A stretch of DNA of 64,000 nucleotides from Glycine soja (Eukaryota; Streptophyta; Magnoliopsida; Fabales; Fabaceae): contig NC_041007.1 of NCBI RefSeq assembly GCF_004193775.1, positions 26,811,323 to 26,875,322 of the forward strand, in the 5' to 3' direction. Each line of letters starts with the position of its first letter. Positions within the stretch are counted from its first letter, which is position 1. The position numbers were made by a program, and so were the translations under genes. The notes below the pieces were generated by a model. The model searched no databases. It was not told the origin of the DNA and saw nothing but the letters and a program-made list of their open reading frames with translations. Shown in pieces: positions 22,311 to 32,633 of the stretch.

Positions 22311-22774
22311 CAATTTAAATATACTTAAAAACAATAAAATAAATAATTTTAATATCGCATTATAAAACATACTTTTATTTTTAGATCTGCAAACAAAAGG
22401 ATTTTATTTATAAGATAAAGCACAAGTGCAATTTCAAGTGAAAAAATAGAAACTCCTTACCAATAATGGTTGGGCCAACAGAGCTGAATCTTTATTTATA
22501 CACCAAAGAAATGCATAAATGAAGATACAGTACCAAAAAACAGACTAGGTACATAATAACTCAGTCCCTCCTTAGATATTCCTTTAAAAGTTATGTTCCT
22601 TTCACAACCCTTGTCACTACAACTTCAACTGTTAGTCCAGCTACAATTGTTTCCTGGATTTTTCTTTGTGCATGTAATTCCAATTTTGTCATTCCGTAAA
22701 ATTGATACAAATTATGAATCCATAAGTCCAATACTTACATATTGTCAATCCTTAAGAAGCAATCCGTATTGGGC
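21891..22774. other. AT-rich interval with a (TAA)n microsatellite
   Basis: No gene. (AAT)n runs at 22261-22310, about 16 units. The remainder is AT-rich, with short inverted phrases only. Confidence 0.6.
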
Positions 22775-23230
22775 TTACGGATTGTCACTCTGCCCACGGA
22801 GGAATCAAACATGTGACTTTCGCGTTATTAACACTGAGCTAGTAAGTCAATTATGTTATAAAATAATTAATGTCACTATATATAACACTAAAATTTCTAA
22901 TGTATATTTAATGCACATGTAAATTTAGATAATAAATTTTGTGACAATTAATTTTGATTTAATAATTATTTTGTTTACATATATAAATTTTTATGAAATT
23001 TGATTTTTATTTAAAATTTATATATGTAAAAATTCATTATTAGATCAAAATTAATTGTCACAAAATTTATTATGTAAATTTACATGTATATTGAATATAC
23101 ATTAAAAAATTTAGTGTTATATATAGCGACATTAATTATTTTATAACGTAATTGACTTATTAGCTCAATTGGTTAGAGTGTTGTGCTAATAACACGAAAG
23201 TCACATGTTCGATTCTTGCATGATGTAAGC
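22775..23230. repeat. Large inverted repeat with tRNA-Ile-like outer ends
   Basis: The left arm (about 22775-22985) and right arm (about 22995-23225) are reverse complements over roughly 200 bp. The outer part of each arm is a degenerate tRNA. On the + strand at about 23155-23228 it reads TAGCTCAATTGGTTAGAG (box A region), then GTGCTAATAACAC, placing anticodon AAT in a CTAATAA loop, then TGTTCGATTC (box B-like). The left arm has the same on the - strand. D and anticodon stems pair; acceptor and T stems do not. I judge both tRNA parts to be pseudogenes. Confidence 0.7.
23157..23228 (+). pseudogene. tRNA-Ile(AAU)-like pseudogene, right arm
   Basis: D stem GCTC/GAGT and anticodon stem TTGTG/CACGA form, with anticodon AAT. 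The T stem has mismatches and the acceptor stem is poor. It points outward from the inverted-repeat centre. The mirror copy lies at about 22775-22845 on the - strand. Confidence 0.5.
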
Positions 23231-24007
23231 CCCTGGATCTTGAGCCCAAAGAATATAAGAATAAGAGAATTTTTATCTATTATATTTCAGCCATGTCCAC
23301 GCTTGATATTTGATATTATCAATAATTAGTTTTTCTAAGTCCACTTAAGCATTATCAGAAATGACCTTGTTCATGTACTTCCATTCCAGATACTATGAAT
23401 AGCATAACACCAAACTATCTCCATTATTTCTGATGAGAACCCTTTTACATGGATCACAATTCAACATCTTAACAGATCTAAACTTAAAGTAAAATTTTGT
23501 AGAAGAAAAGAAAAAGCGGATGGAGGTGAGAAATGAAAATGAACGCCATAATTCGTAAGAATCGGTAAGTTTAGGAGAATGTATCACAAAGAATAGGAAT
23601 TATTTGATAAGAATTTAAGGTTCTACATAAGAACCAAGAGAGAATAATTCTCTCACACTTAACAAAGCTAAATTCTGACTTCATCCAAATATGTTTTCAT
23701 TCATAACTTTGTGAGATACATATAGCAGTTCAAATGCATACCAAGAGTCTCATATTCATAATGTGACTCCTAATGGAAGAATTTAATCAAGTAAGTGGCT
23801 TATTAATTTGCATGAAAGCCAACAACTACTTTTATTATGCCTTACTAAATATTAATACTTCATAAAAAATAAAACTAAATGATATTTCTTTTTGCACCTT
23901 GTCTACTTCTTGGAGAGAATTCATCTCTTTATTACCTACATGAAAAGAAAACACAAGTATTAATTTTAGGGAAAGCATAATCTTACTTCTAAGGAGACTT
24001 AAATTCC
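23231..24007. other. Intergenic interval
   Basis: AT-rich. No gene or clear repeat recognised. It may include the decayed left end of the gypsy element that follows. Confidence 0.4.
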
Positions 24008-24811
24008 TTAAAAAAAAAAGGTAAATCTCTTATTATTTATGTGCTTATCTATCCATCCTCTTGGATCAAATACAAGCACAAGGAAACTACCAAACAATAC
24101 TAAATGGAAATGATTTCCTCTTTTGGATCTTGGGCACTTTAGTACAAACTCCATATCCATGTTAATCCAATGAGAGTTAACAAGTAAAGAGATTCTACAA
24201 CCATGGACTACAATTTTTATTTTACACCTTTTATTCATAATCCATCTATCCCTAAATTGAAGCCCACCATGCCTCACTAAACTCACACCATGAGTTATTT
24301 TCATTAATAGATCATGCAGAGCAAATTGAGGCACACAAGAGATCATGTTTTTGCATAAATGTTCCCCATGACTAAAGAATTCACCATGCTCACTTTCTTT
24401 ACAAACAAAAACTCACATGGAAAAGGTCTCATGATGGTCATACAAATCCGAATGACATGTGCTATTCTCAAATCTCAAAGACTTGATGCCATGACCTAAA
24501 ATAAGATTATGCAAGTCATATGCATCATGCACATCAAAAGTATAATGCAAATCAAGAATTAACACATGTTGCATATCAATCGAAACATTAGGTCTAGAGA
24601 TGTAACGATAAAAAAATCTTCTTCTTTCAATGGTTGCCTAGATTCTCACGTGCATCCACCTCTTCTCCAAATTGTCTTGCCTATTGATCCTTGATGTACA
24701 ATTCTTCCTTAGGCATTAAAACAAAAGACTTTGCATGGTTAGACGCACAAGCAAAATTACAATAAGAATTGGGTTAATCATTCAACATAGAAGAAAGAAT
24801 TAATGTATTGG
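24008..24811 (-). pseudogene. Decayed gypsy pol: integrase zinc-binding remnant
   Basis: Near 24346 on the - strand, CVPQFALHDLLMKITHG followed by SLVRHGG resembles the integrase N-terminal H2C2 region of plant gypsy elements (CVPxxSLRELLVREAHGGGL type). The remainder is eroded. It is the continuation, beyond the solo LTR at 24812-25788, of the - strand element seen at 25789-28600. Protease to RNase H is missing between the two parts. Confidence 0.5.
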
Positions 24812-25788
24812 TGATTCAATCCTACCCCCCAAGGGCACTCGATAGAAGATTGGGTCAGAGATGCTGGAGAAGGCCTTAGGGTTCTCATAAGCCTTAGGGT
24901 AGATTTTTTGCCCATGAGCTAAGTATGAGGCCACTTATCTTTGTACATATTAAATTAGGGTTTCATTATTTTTGGGCCTTATATATAGGGCTCCATAGTG
25001 TAGGGAGGGTACCCTAGTAATGTAAGATTTTTCAGTCCTTGTATTTTAGGGCACCTAAACTAGTTTTTGTATTAGGGGTAGTTTTGTAATTTCACATGAA
25101 TTAAGTGCATTATTTGATGTGTGTGTGTTGGGAGAGAAATTTAATTAAATTGGAAGAAGCCCAACCCAATTAAATTTTGGACCTTCCTAAGGGAGAGGTG
25201 AGCATTTGCTTGCTACACCCTATTGCCACATCATATAGTTACACTTTGTGCATGTCCTTCATGCTTTACATGCCTCATGACACCTAAGCACACTTAGTGG
25301 AGAATTTTGGACTTGATCTTGGATTAGTGGACTGAACCATAGTTAAAATTCACTAATCATAATTAGTGAAATTTTGGCTCCAAATTTGGCTCTAAAAATT
25401 CAAATTCAAATTCAAGTGAAATTTGAATAAAAATTCAAATTTCCTTCTAATTTTGTGTGACACTTAGGCTATAAATAGAGGCCTTGTGTGTGCATTTTTT
25501 CAACTTTGATCATTTGAGAAATTAGACTTGAAAGTTAAGACCTCATTTGAGGCATAAAATTTCATGCCTCTTCTCTCCCTCTCCCTCCACTCATCTTCTC
25601 CAACCTTCAAGCTCTTATCCATGGCTTCTTATGATGGTGAGCTTGTTCTTGACTCATCTTCTCTTTGAAGTGGCATCTCCAATCATCTTTCTTCCTTCTC
25701 CATTTCGCTCCCATTGATCTTCAAGAAGCAAAGGACTCCGATGATGAAGAAGATCCAAGGCCTCCAAGCTCTACTTGGAGCTACATCA
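24812..25788 (+). mobile_element. Solo LTR of a gypsy family (977 bp), TSD ATTGG
   Basis: Begins TGATTCAATCCTACC and ends GAGCTACATCA. The 5-bp flanks are identical: ATTGG at 24807-24811 and 25789-25793. A TATA-like TATAAATAGAGG lies near 25471. It resembles the LTR at 29626-30529 along its whole length and shares its first ~170 bp with the LTRs at 41257 and 56214 (- strand). Confidence 0.85.
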
Positions 25789-26678
25789 ATTGGATTTCCC
25801 CATTGCAACCTCATCTTCAATCCCTTTCACATGAGAGATTTCATCATCAAACAAAGGGTCAAAATTTGAAATTTTGAATTCTTCACATGGGAGCTCTTTT
25901 TGAAATCCCTTGAGCAAAGAATCTCCACAAAGAAACAAAGGCTTAGAATGAAAAAGAAGAATATTCTTATTTTTCTTTATCTTTTGCTCTATCTTTTTTT
26001 CTATCATTTCTCTATCTTTTGTTTCTTTTTCTTTTGACTCTTTTCTCTCATCTTCTATTTTCTTTCCCAGCTTAACTTGATCCTCACTTGCTTCCTTACG
26101 TGAAAGTGGTGCAAGTTTGATCTTATGTCCTTCATGTACAAAAGAAATCTTATTGGTCTTGCCATGGTGTTTCACATTTCTTTCAATTTGTCATGGTTTA
26201 TCCAACAATACGTGACATGCTTCTATGGGAGCTACACCACACAACACAATATCTTTATATTTTCCAATGGTAAAACTCATTAACACTAGTTGGTCTACAA
26301 CCAACTCACCTTTTTCACATGGAAATTTCAAGCATTAAGGATTAGGGTGTGGGGTGGTTTTAAGGTTAAGTTTGCTAACCAACCTTATGCTAGACACATT
26401 AATACAACTACCCCCATCAATAATCAAAGAACACACATTCCCTAGAACCAATCATCTAGTTTGAAATATGTTATTCTTTTGAATCTCATCCTCATCCTTA
26501 TATTGGATACCCAACAACCTCCTACACATCATCAATTCATCATCTAGACATTTGGTACCACATTCACTATCATTTTCACTAAAGATATTAGATAAATTAA
26601 TAGAAGAAAACTCACTAGTGACAATCTCATTGTCCCTCAAAACTTTGGTTTTCTTGTTTGGACAATGTAATACAATAT
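25789..26678 (-). pseudogene. Gypsy gag C-terminus and linker, broken
   Basis: From 26700 to 26452 on the - strand it begins with the end of a zinc knuckle (HCPNKKTKVLRDNE), then an acidic Ser-rich segment. From 26175 to 25786 it reads KHHGKTNKISFVHEGHKIKL followed by a Lys/Glu-rich stretch, the linker normally found after the protease of plant gypsy elements. Frames are interrupted. Confidence 0.7.
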
Positions 26679-27917
26679 TGTGAGACCCTATTTTCATCAA
26701 GGTGCAATGTTTTCATTATCCACTTGTGATGTTTTGATCATTACTAATTAAATTACGGTGTTTGGCACCGGTTGCAATGCAGGGTCAAGGGATTGCTCGA
26801 ATTGATGGGTGATTGTCGGATCTGGGAAAAAAAAACACAAGGAAAAGGGTGAAATGGCCATTTTCTGGGAATTTCTAGACCCTAGCTTGCCCATGCTAGC
26901 ATCTGGCTCGCCTGGGCCATGGAATATCTTCAACCTTAAGTAACCAGCTCGCCTGGGTGAGCTTCCCCTGCCCCAAATGGCTTTTTTCTATAAATAGCCA
27001 TAAAGGGGAAGGGGCAAAGGGTTCAAAAAGTTTAAAGAGGAAGAAAAACGAAGGGAGAGGAAGAAAAAAGAAGAAAAGCATAGTTGAGGCACTGCTGAAT
27101 TGCAACCAAGGATCATTCCCTACGCTACTTCTCTTGCTAGCCTTGTATCCTGTGCAACAGTCGGTTAGTTCTTCTTCCTTTTCTTTTCTTTTCTCAAGAG
27201 TTGAATGTAATCCATGTACCCTTATGGGTCCTCTCTGATATTATGTATATATTCATCTTCACCCCTTTATCGTTGGTAATTTCATTTCATTTGTAAGGTT
27301 TAATTCTAGCCGACCACCAGTGTCGTGGAATCATTTTCTTTTCTTCTATATGACTAGAGACTAATAAAAAAAACAAATAAAGGAAATCAATCCACAACCA
27401 AACTTCTTTTTATCAAATATTACTTGAGATCGTTTCAAGGTCCAACGCCTTAACGAATCTTTGTTCGCAAATAAAATAAACCTTTCGAAAAAACATAAAA
27501 TCCATTTAACACACAAATATTCAAACTTAAAGAACTACGTAGGTCTAATTTCCTCATCACACCTGCGGATACGTAGGAGCAAGGGCAATACCCTTGTTGA
27601 CTCGAAAAAATTAATATATATATATAATAAAATAATAAAAGCAATTCATCGTTCTTGGGAAAATAAATAATTTTGAAGTCACGTTGTGCGCACTCGACTA
27701 AAGGTTGTCGTCCCTTGTGATGGGCGTGTGGGGTGCTAATACCTTCCCTATGCATAAACAACTCCCGAACTCTTATTTTCAAAATTTGCAGACCTCTTTT
27801 TGGTTTTTCTAACGTTTTCCTTAAATAAACGTTGGTGGCGATTCCCACTCATTTTCTTTTTTAGAAGGCGCCTATTTTATTTTCCTTCATCGTCCTGTCG
27901 TGAGATAGGTTGCGAGA
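26679..27917 (+). mobile_element. Solo Tat/Ogre-like LTR (1239 bp), TSD AATAT
   Basis: Begins TGTGAGACCCTATTTTCATC and ends GATAGGTTGCGAGA, related to the ends of the LTR at 6420-8638 (the final CA is GA here). The flanks AATAT are identical (26674-26678 and 27918-27922). It carries the TCCAACG hairpin (27430-27456) and the ACTACGTAGGTCT module (27533-27600). The insertion lies inside the zinc-knuckle codons of a gag on the - strand. Confidence 0.85.
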
Positions 27918-27922
27918 AATAT

Positions 27923-28600
27923 GACCTTTACCCAAGCATTTAATTGAACTACTCCTAGATGTAGAAGAAGTGCTAGGGTTAGGATCATGTTTATGACTTT
28001 GAGACTTTGAACTTTGTTGCTTAGGTGGGGAAGATCCCTCCTTCTTGGACTTGACCTTACCATTAGAAGAGTCATAGTGATAGGTCTTCTTGTAGGAATG
28101 TTTCCTCTCAAGTTGTCTCTCCATTGTCTTGGCTAGATGCACCAAATCCTCCAATCTCTCATAGTACTACAACTTTACAATACATTGAATGTCTGTATTA
28201 GGCCCACATAGGAACCTAAGGCATGGAAGTTTTAGGCTCTTGTACTTGGCTCTCCTCATAGTCATTATCATCTCTTTATGGTACTCTTCAAGACTCTTGC
28301 TACCTTGTGTGAGGTTTTATAGCTTGTCATAAGCATCTTTCTCATTAGAAGGTGGTAAGAATGCCTTCCTCATAAGCTCCTTCATTTCTTTCCATGTATT
28401 TATCTCAGGTTTTCTTATCTTCCATCTTGCATTCTCTTCAAGCTTCTACCATATGATTGCTTTGTCATCAAAGCCCAAGGTAGCCAACCTAATCTTCTTC
28501 ACTTCACTATACTCATGACATGCAAAGATTTGGTAAACTTTCATCTCCCAATCAAGATATGCCTCCGGGTAATGCTTCATTTGAAAATTAGGGAATATTC
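27923..28600 (-). pseudogene. Gypsy gag (retrotransposon gag domain), broken
   Basis: Read on the - strand from about 28600: YLDWEMKVYQIFACHEYSEV, a Trp-containing middle part and WKEMKELMRKAFLPP, then HLAKTMERQLERKH and a Ser/Lys-rich tail ending in KCLGKGH. This order is that of the plant gypsy gag domain. One Cys of the knuckle is already missing. Stop codons interrupt the frame. Confidence 0.7.
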
Positions 28601-28604
28601 TCTT

Positions 28605-29625
28605 AGGAAGGCCATGTCAATTTGATAGGAAGATCATTTACAATGACCTAACTAATGAGATTACCCTCAACTATCTTGGAACTAAATTTGTGTTGCATCC
28701 TCAAACACCTTCTCAGGTAGCTAAGGATCAAGTACAAATAAAACTAAAATGGGATTAGGAAAAGAATAGAAAAAGAAAATAAGAACAACCTTTAATGGTT
28801 AAGGAGGAGTGTAAGGAGGTAAGTGTCTCCTCCAAGAGGTTAGCTAAGAAGGAAAGTCATTTTACAATAAAGACAAACATTAAAGAAACTTCCCTTCTTA
28901 GACAACCTCCACATCTTCTCCTTTGTAAAAGGACACTTGTTAGCACTGTCATACCTCTTGAGCTTGAGGTTATTCCTCAAGTAAAGGAGTTTTTGGATGA
29001 AGGTTTGGTTCGTGAGAGCTTAAATCCTTGTGCTTTGTTGGTGTCCAAAATAGGATTATTAGGCCCTAAATCCCTAAGATAGGTGGTATGATGAATGTGT
29101 TTAGTGGTGCAACCCTCTTTTTTAAAATCACCCATGCACCCAACATCTTCATGATTTGCATACATAGGGACTGATTAGGTAGGTTTGTTCTTATTTTTTG
29201 TTTCAATATAAACCTAGGTGCTCATAGCTTAGGTTTGTACTTATTTTTTGTAGGAGTAATCAACATGAAAATACAGAAAAAGGTATGTTTTATTGCATTA
29301 CTTTCCTAAGAGAATAAAGGTCATTCTTGAGTAGCCCACTCCACCAAGTATAAGGGAAATTTGGGGCTTCCATGACTTATCAAACTTTTACAAAAGGTTT
29401 GTCCCATATTTTTTATACTTGTAGCACCACTCATTGAGTTGGTGAGGAACCATGTTCCCTTATGGGAAGATGCCCAGGAAAGGGGTTTTTAGACCTTATC
29501 CTACTCTAACATACCCAACACCACTAATATATATGTTTTTATTCTTTTTACATGTGTTGGGGGAAGAAGCCAAGAGTTTCAAGAACCTTTCAATTTGAGG
29601 TCAAATCCTTTTAAGGGGGAGGGGA
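28605..29625 (+). pseudogene. Non-autonomous gypsy fragment with gag/RT fusion remnants
   Basis: The + strand reads NDLTNEITLNYLGTKFVLHP (protease-to-RT linker), then KEECKEVSVSSKRLAKKESH, IPLELEVIPQVKEFLDEGLV and NPCALLVSKIG (RT N-terminal part). Broken equivalents of KITPASNIFMI and of the RT connection region follow. The polypurine tract AAGGGGGAGGGGA lies at 29613-29625. The same arrangement occurs at 41258-42453 and 56215-56625 (- strand). It abuts an opposite-strand gag at about 28603. Confidence 0.65.
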
Positions 29626-30529
29626 TGATGCAATCCTACCCACTAAGGGCATTGGATAAAAGACTCCAAGAAGATTGAGTCAGAGATGTAGGAGAAGGCC
29701 CTAAAGGTTCTCATGAGCCTTAGGGTAGATTTTGGGCCCATGGGCTAAGTATGAGCCCACTTATCTTTGTACATATTAGGATTAGGATTTTATTATTTTT
29801 GGGCCTTGTATATATGGCTCCATAGTGTTGGGAGGGTACCCTAGTAATGTAGGATTGTTCAGCCCTTGTATACTAGGTCACCTAGACTAGTTTTTGTATT
29901 AGGGGTAGTTTTGTAATTTCACATGCATTAAATGCACTATTTTGGACCAGCCTAAGGGGGAGGTGAGCATTTTTTTGCTACACCCCATTGTCACATCATA
30001 TAGTCACACTTTGTGCATATCCTTCATGCTTGACATGCCTCATAACTCCAAATCACACTTAGTGGAGAATCTTGGATTAGTGGGCTGAATCATAACTGAA
30101 ACTCACTAATCATAATTAGTGAAATTTTGGTTCCACAAATGCAAATTCAAATTCAAGTGAAATTTTAGTGGAGAATTCAAATTTCCCTCCAATTTTGTGT
30201 GGCACTTAGGCTATAAAAAGAGGCCTTGTATGTGCATTTTTTCAACTTTGATCATTTGAGAAATTAGACTTGAAAGTTCATACTTCATTTGAGGCATCAA
30301 TTTCATGCTCCCTCTCTCCCTCTCCCTCCATTCATCTTCTCCTACCTTCAAGCTCTTATCCATGGCTTCCTATGGTGGTGAGCTTGTTCTTGACTCATCT
30401 TCTCCTTGAAGTGGCGTCTCAAATCACCTTTCCTCCTTCTCCATTCTGTTTCCATTGATCTTCAAGAAGCAAAGGACTCCATTGGTGAAGAAGATTCAAG
30501 GTCTACAAGCTCTACATGGAGCTACATCA
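29626..30529 (+). mobile_element. 3' LTR of the + strand gypsy fragment
   Basis: TGATGCAATCCTACC at the start and GAGCTACATCA at the end, following a polypurine tract. Similar throughout to the solo LTR at 24812-25788. The right flank (TGATG) is directly the coding sequence of a copia reverse transcriptase. Confidence 0.8.
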
Positions 30530-31387
30530 TGATGAATTGAAGTTCTTCTTAGGACTACAGATAAAATATACCAACAATGAAATCTATATCCATAAAACCA
30601 AGTATGTCAAAGAACTTATCAAGAAGTTCAAGTTGGAAGGTGCAAAAGAAATTGAGACTCCTCTATGCATCCAACGACATGTCTTGGACTGGACGAGGAA
30701 TCCAATAAAATACACAACTCTTAATAGAGAACTATCATTGGATCCCTACTATATCTAACTACGTCCAGACCAGATATATTGTTCAGTGTTGGAATATGTG
30801 CTAGATTTTAACAAGACCCAAGGGAAGTTCACTTAACTACCGTTAAAAGGATATTTAGATATTTATTTAGAACTTCTAATCTTGGTCCTTACTTTAAGTA
30901 TAACAAGGAATTCAGGTTGATTAGTTACTGTGATGCTAATTATGTTGGTGACAAAATTGAAAGAAGAAGCACTAGCGAAAGTTGTCACATCATTATTGGA
31001 TACCTAGTCACTTGGATCAACAAAAAGCAAGTATCAATAGTGATATCCACTGCAAAAGCAAAATTCATATCAACAACAACTAGTTGCACTCCACTGATAT
31101 GGATAAAGAATCAAATGGAAGACTACAATATATATGAAGAAAGCATCCCTATCTACTATGAAAATAAAGCTTCAATAAGTATCTCTAAAAACCCTAATTT
31201 GCATTCAGGAGCCAAGCATATAGAAATTAAACACCACTTTCTAAGAGACCATGTTGAGAAGGGAACAATGGAACTAGAGTTTGTACATACTGATAATCAA
31301 TTTGCTAATATTTTTACAAAACCCATCACTGAAGAAAGGTTGATTTTGTTAAGAAATCAACTCGGAATGGCCTTAGTAAAGGAATGA
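30530..31387 (+). pseudogene. Copia RT/RNase H C-terminal fragment
   Basis: DELKFFLGLQIKYTNNEIYI, KYVKELIKKFKLEGAKEIET and then, after frame breaks, SYCDANYVGDKIERRSTSES, STAKAKFISTTTSC, YYENKASISISKNPNLHS and IEIKHHFLRDHVEKG. This is the end of a Ty1/copia polyprotein. The strong copia RNase H motifs DADWAG and SxAEAEY are altered, so it is inactive. The 5' part of the element is absent. Confidence 0.85.
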
Positions 31388-31699
31388 TTAATGTCTAAAA
31401 GCCTCACAAGTCATATTTTTCATCCAAAGGACACATCATTCAATGGCCATACATACATGTATGACTAGACGACTACGAGTGGATGAGGGATATTTTGAAA
31501 ACTATACATCTTATTAAAATATAGCATTTTGACTACTGAACGATCCTTAAGTAAAGAGACACATTAAATAGCTTTTAAAAGCCCAGAGAAAACTGCTCAC
31601 AATCCCTTTATAAACTCTAAGAAATCAGGGCAATAGTCTATCTTCACAATCTTTGCAAGAAATTTCAAAACTTTAACAAGAAAACCTCTTTGAAACCCT

Positions 31700-32633
31700 A
31701 ATCTCTCCTTTCTACTCACCATGTCAAACTCCTACCTCCACCATTATCACCACTGACACCACCACCATTCATAGTGATGGAGAACCAACTGCTCACGTTA
31801 AACACTACTTTGGCATCATCATGCTGGAAGGTCTTAGCCTCAACATACAACGTACTTTGCTTCTTTGCAGAATCTGCAGTTACTTCATCAATCCGCAAAT
31901 GATATACCGATAACTTATCAGAATGTTCTGGAGGAATGTTCAAATGAAGGACTGGAAGACCATTGTGTCCAAAGTTCTCAGAAAAGAGGCAGTGTTGTCC
32001 ATGGACTCCATCACACAAGTCATTGGGTGCATTAGGGAAGAAAGCATGTACCAAGAAAACTGGGAGAAAACCTATGAGAGCCATGTCCCAAAGGCTCTCT
32101 ATGGGAAGAACATCAAGGAAGAAAACTGGAAGGAGAAGGTTTAGTACAACCTTCTGTGTGATATGGCCAAAATCTGGTCTAACATCACTCAGAAGAGTTT
32201 CATGCACAGAGTGGGTTAAAAAGACTTTGTGTCTGACCTACAAAAATTTATGCTTTTCCATCTTGTGGACGAGATTCCATTCGACCTTCCACACATGGTC
32301 TACATAAACATTCTCAGGAACATGAAGACCCTAGGAGTAGTGGACAGCATCCACTATGCCGCCCTTATTAATAAATTTTTATGGGAACATCAGGTATTCT
32401 ATGTTTTTGAGAGACTGTATGAGGACTCCAAGCACTCCATCATAAGCAAGGGAACCTTCATTTCCAGACAACTACACTTCAGTGTTTTCAAATTAATGGC
32501 AATGAAGGTTGACATTAGAAGAAACAGGCACATCCCTCATGTTGATCAAGATGATATTCAATAGAGGAAGCAGAGAAGTTGACCAGAATAATGGCTGATG
32601 AAGAAGTGGAAGCAATACTTTCCAAGATTATTT
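31700..32633 (+). pseudogene. Envelope-like / plant transposon protein remnant of the copia element
   Basis: Short + strand frames at 31923-32144 and 32229-32564. The second reads LQKFMLFHLVDEIPFDLPHM and HYAALINKFLWEHQV. Position just downstream of a copia pol end fits the extra ORF of Sireviruses, whose middle part is often labelled putative plant transposon protein. Broken. Assignment is by position plus weak resemblance. Confidence 0.45.

Noticed and set aside
23157..23228. Functional tRNA-Ile gene
   Set aside because: Acceptor and T stems do not pair well, and the copy is part of a repeat.
24812..30529. One gypsy element with LTRs at 24812 and 29626
   Set aside because: The left LTR has its own perfect duplication ATTGG, the right flank of the other LTR is different, and the interior is mainly on the opposite strand.
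31716..32207. 163-codon frame on the - strand
   Set aside because: It is opposite to copia envelope-like remnants, with no recognised motif.
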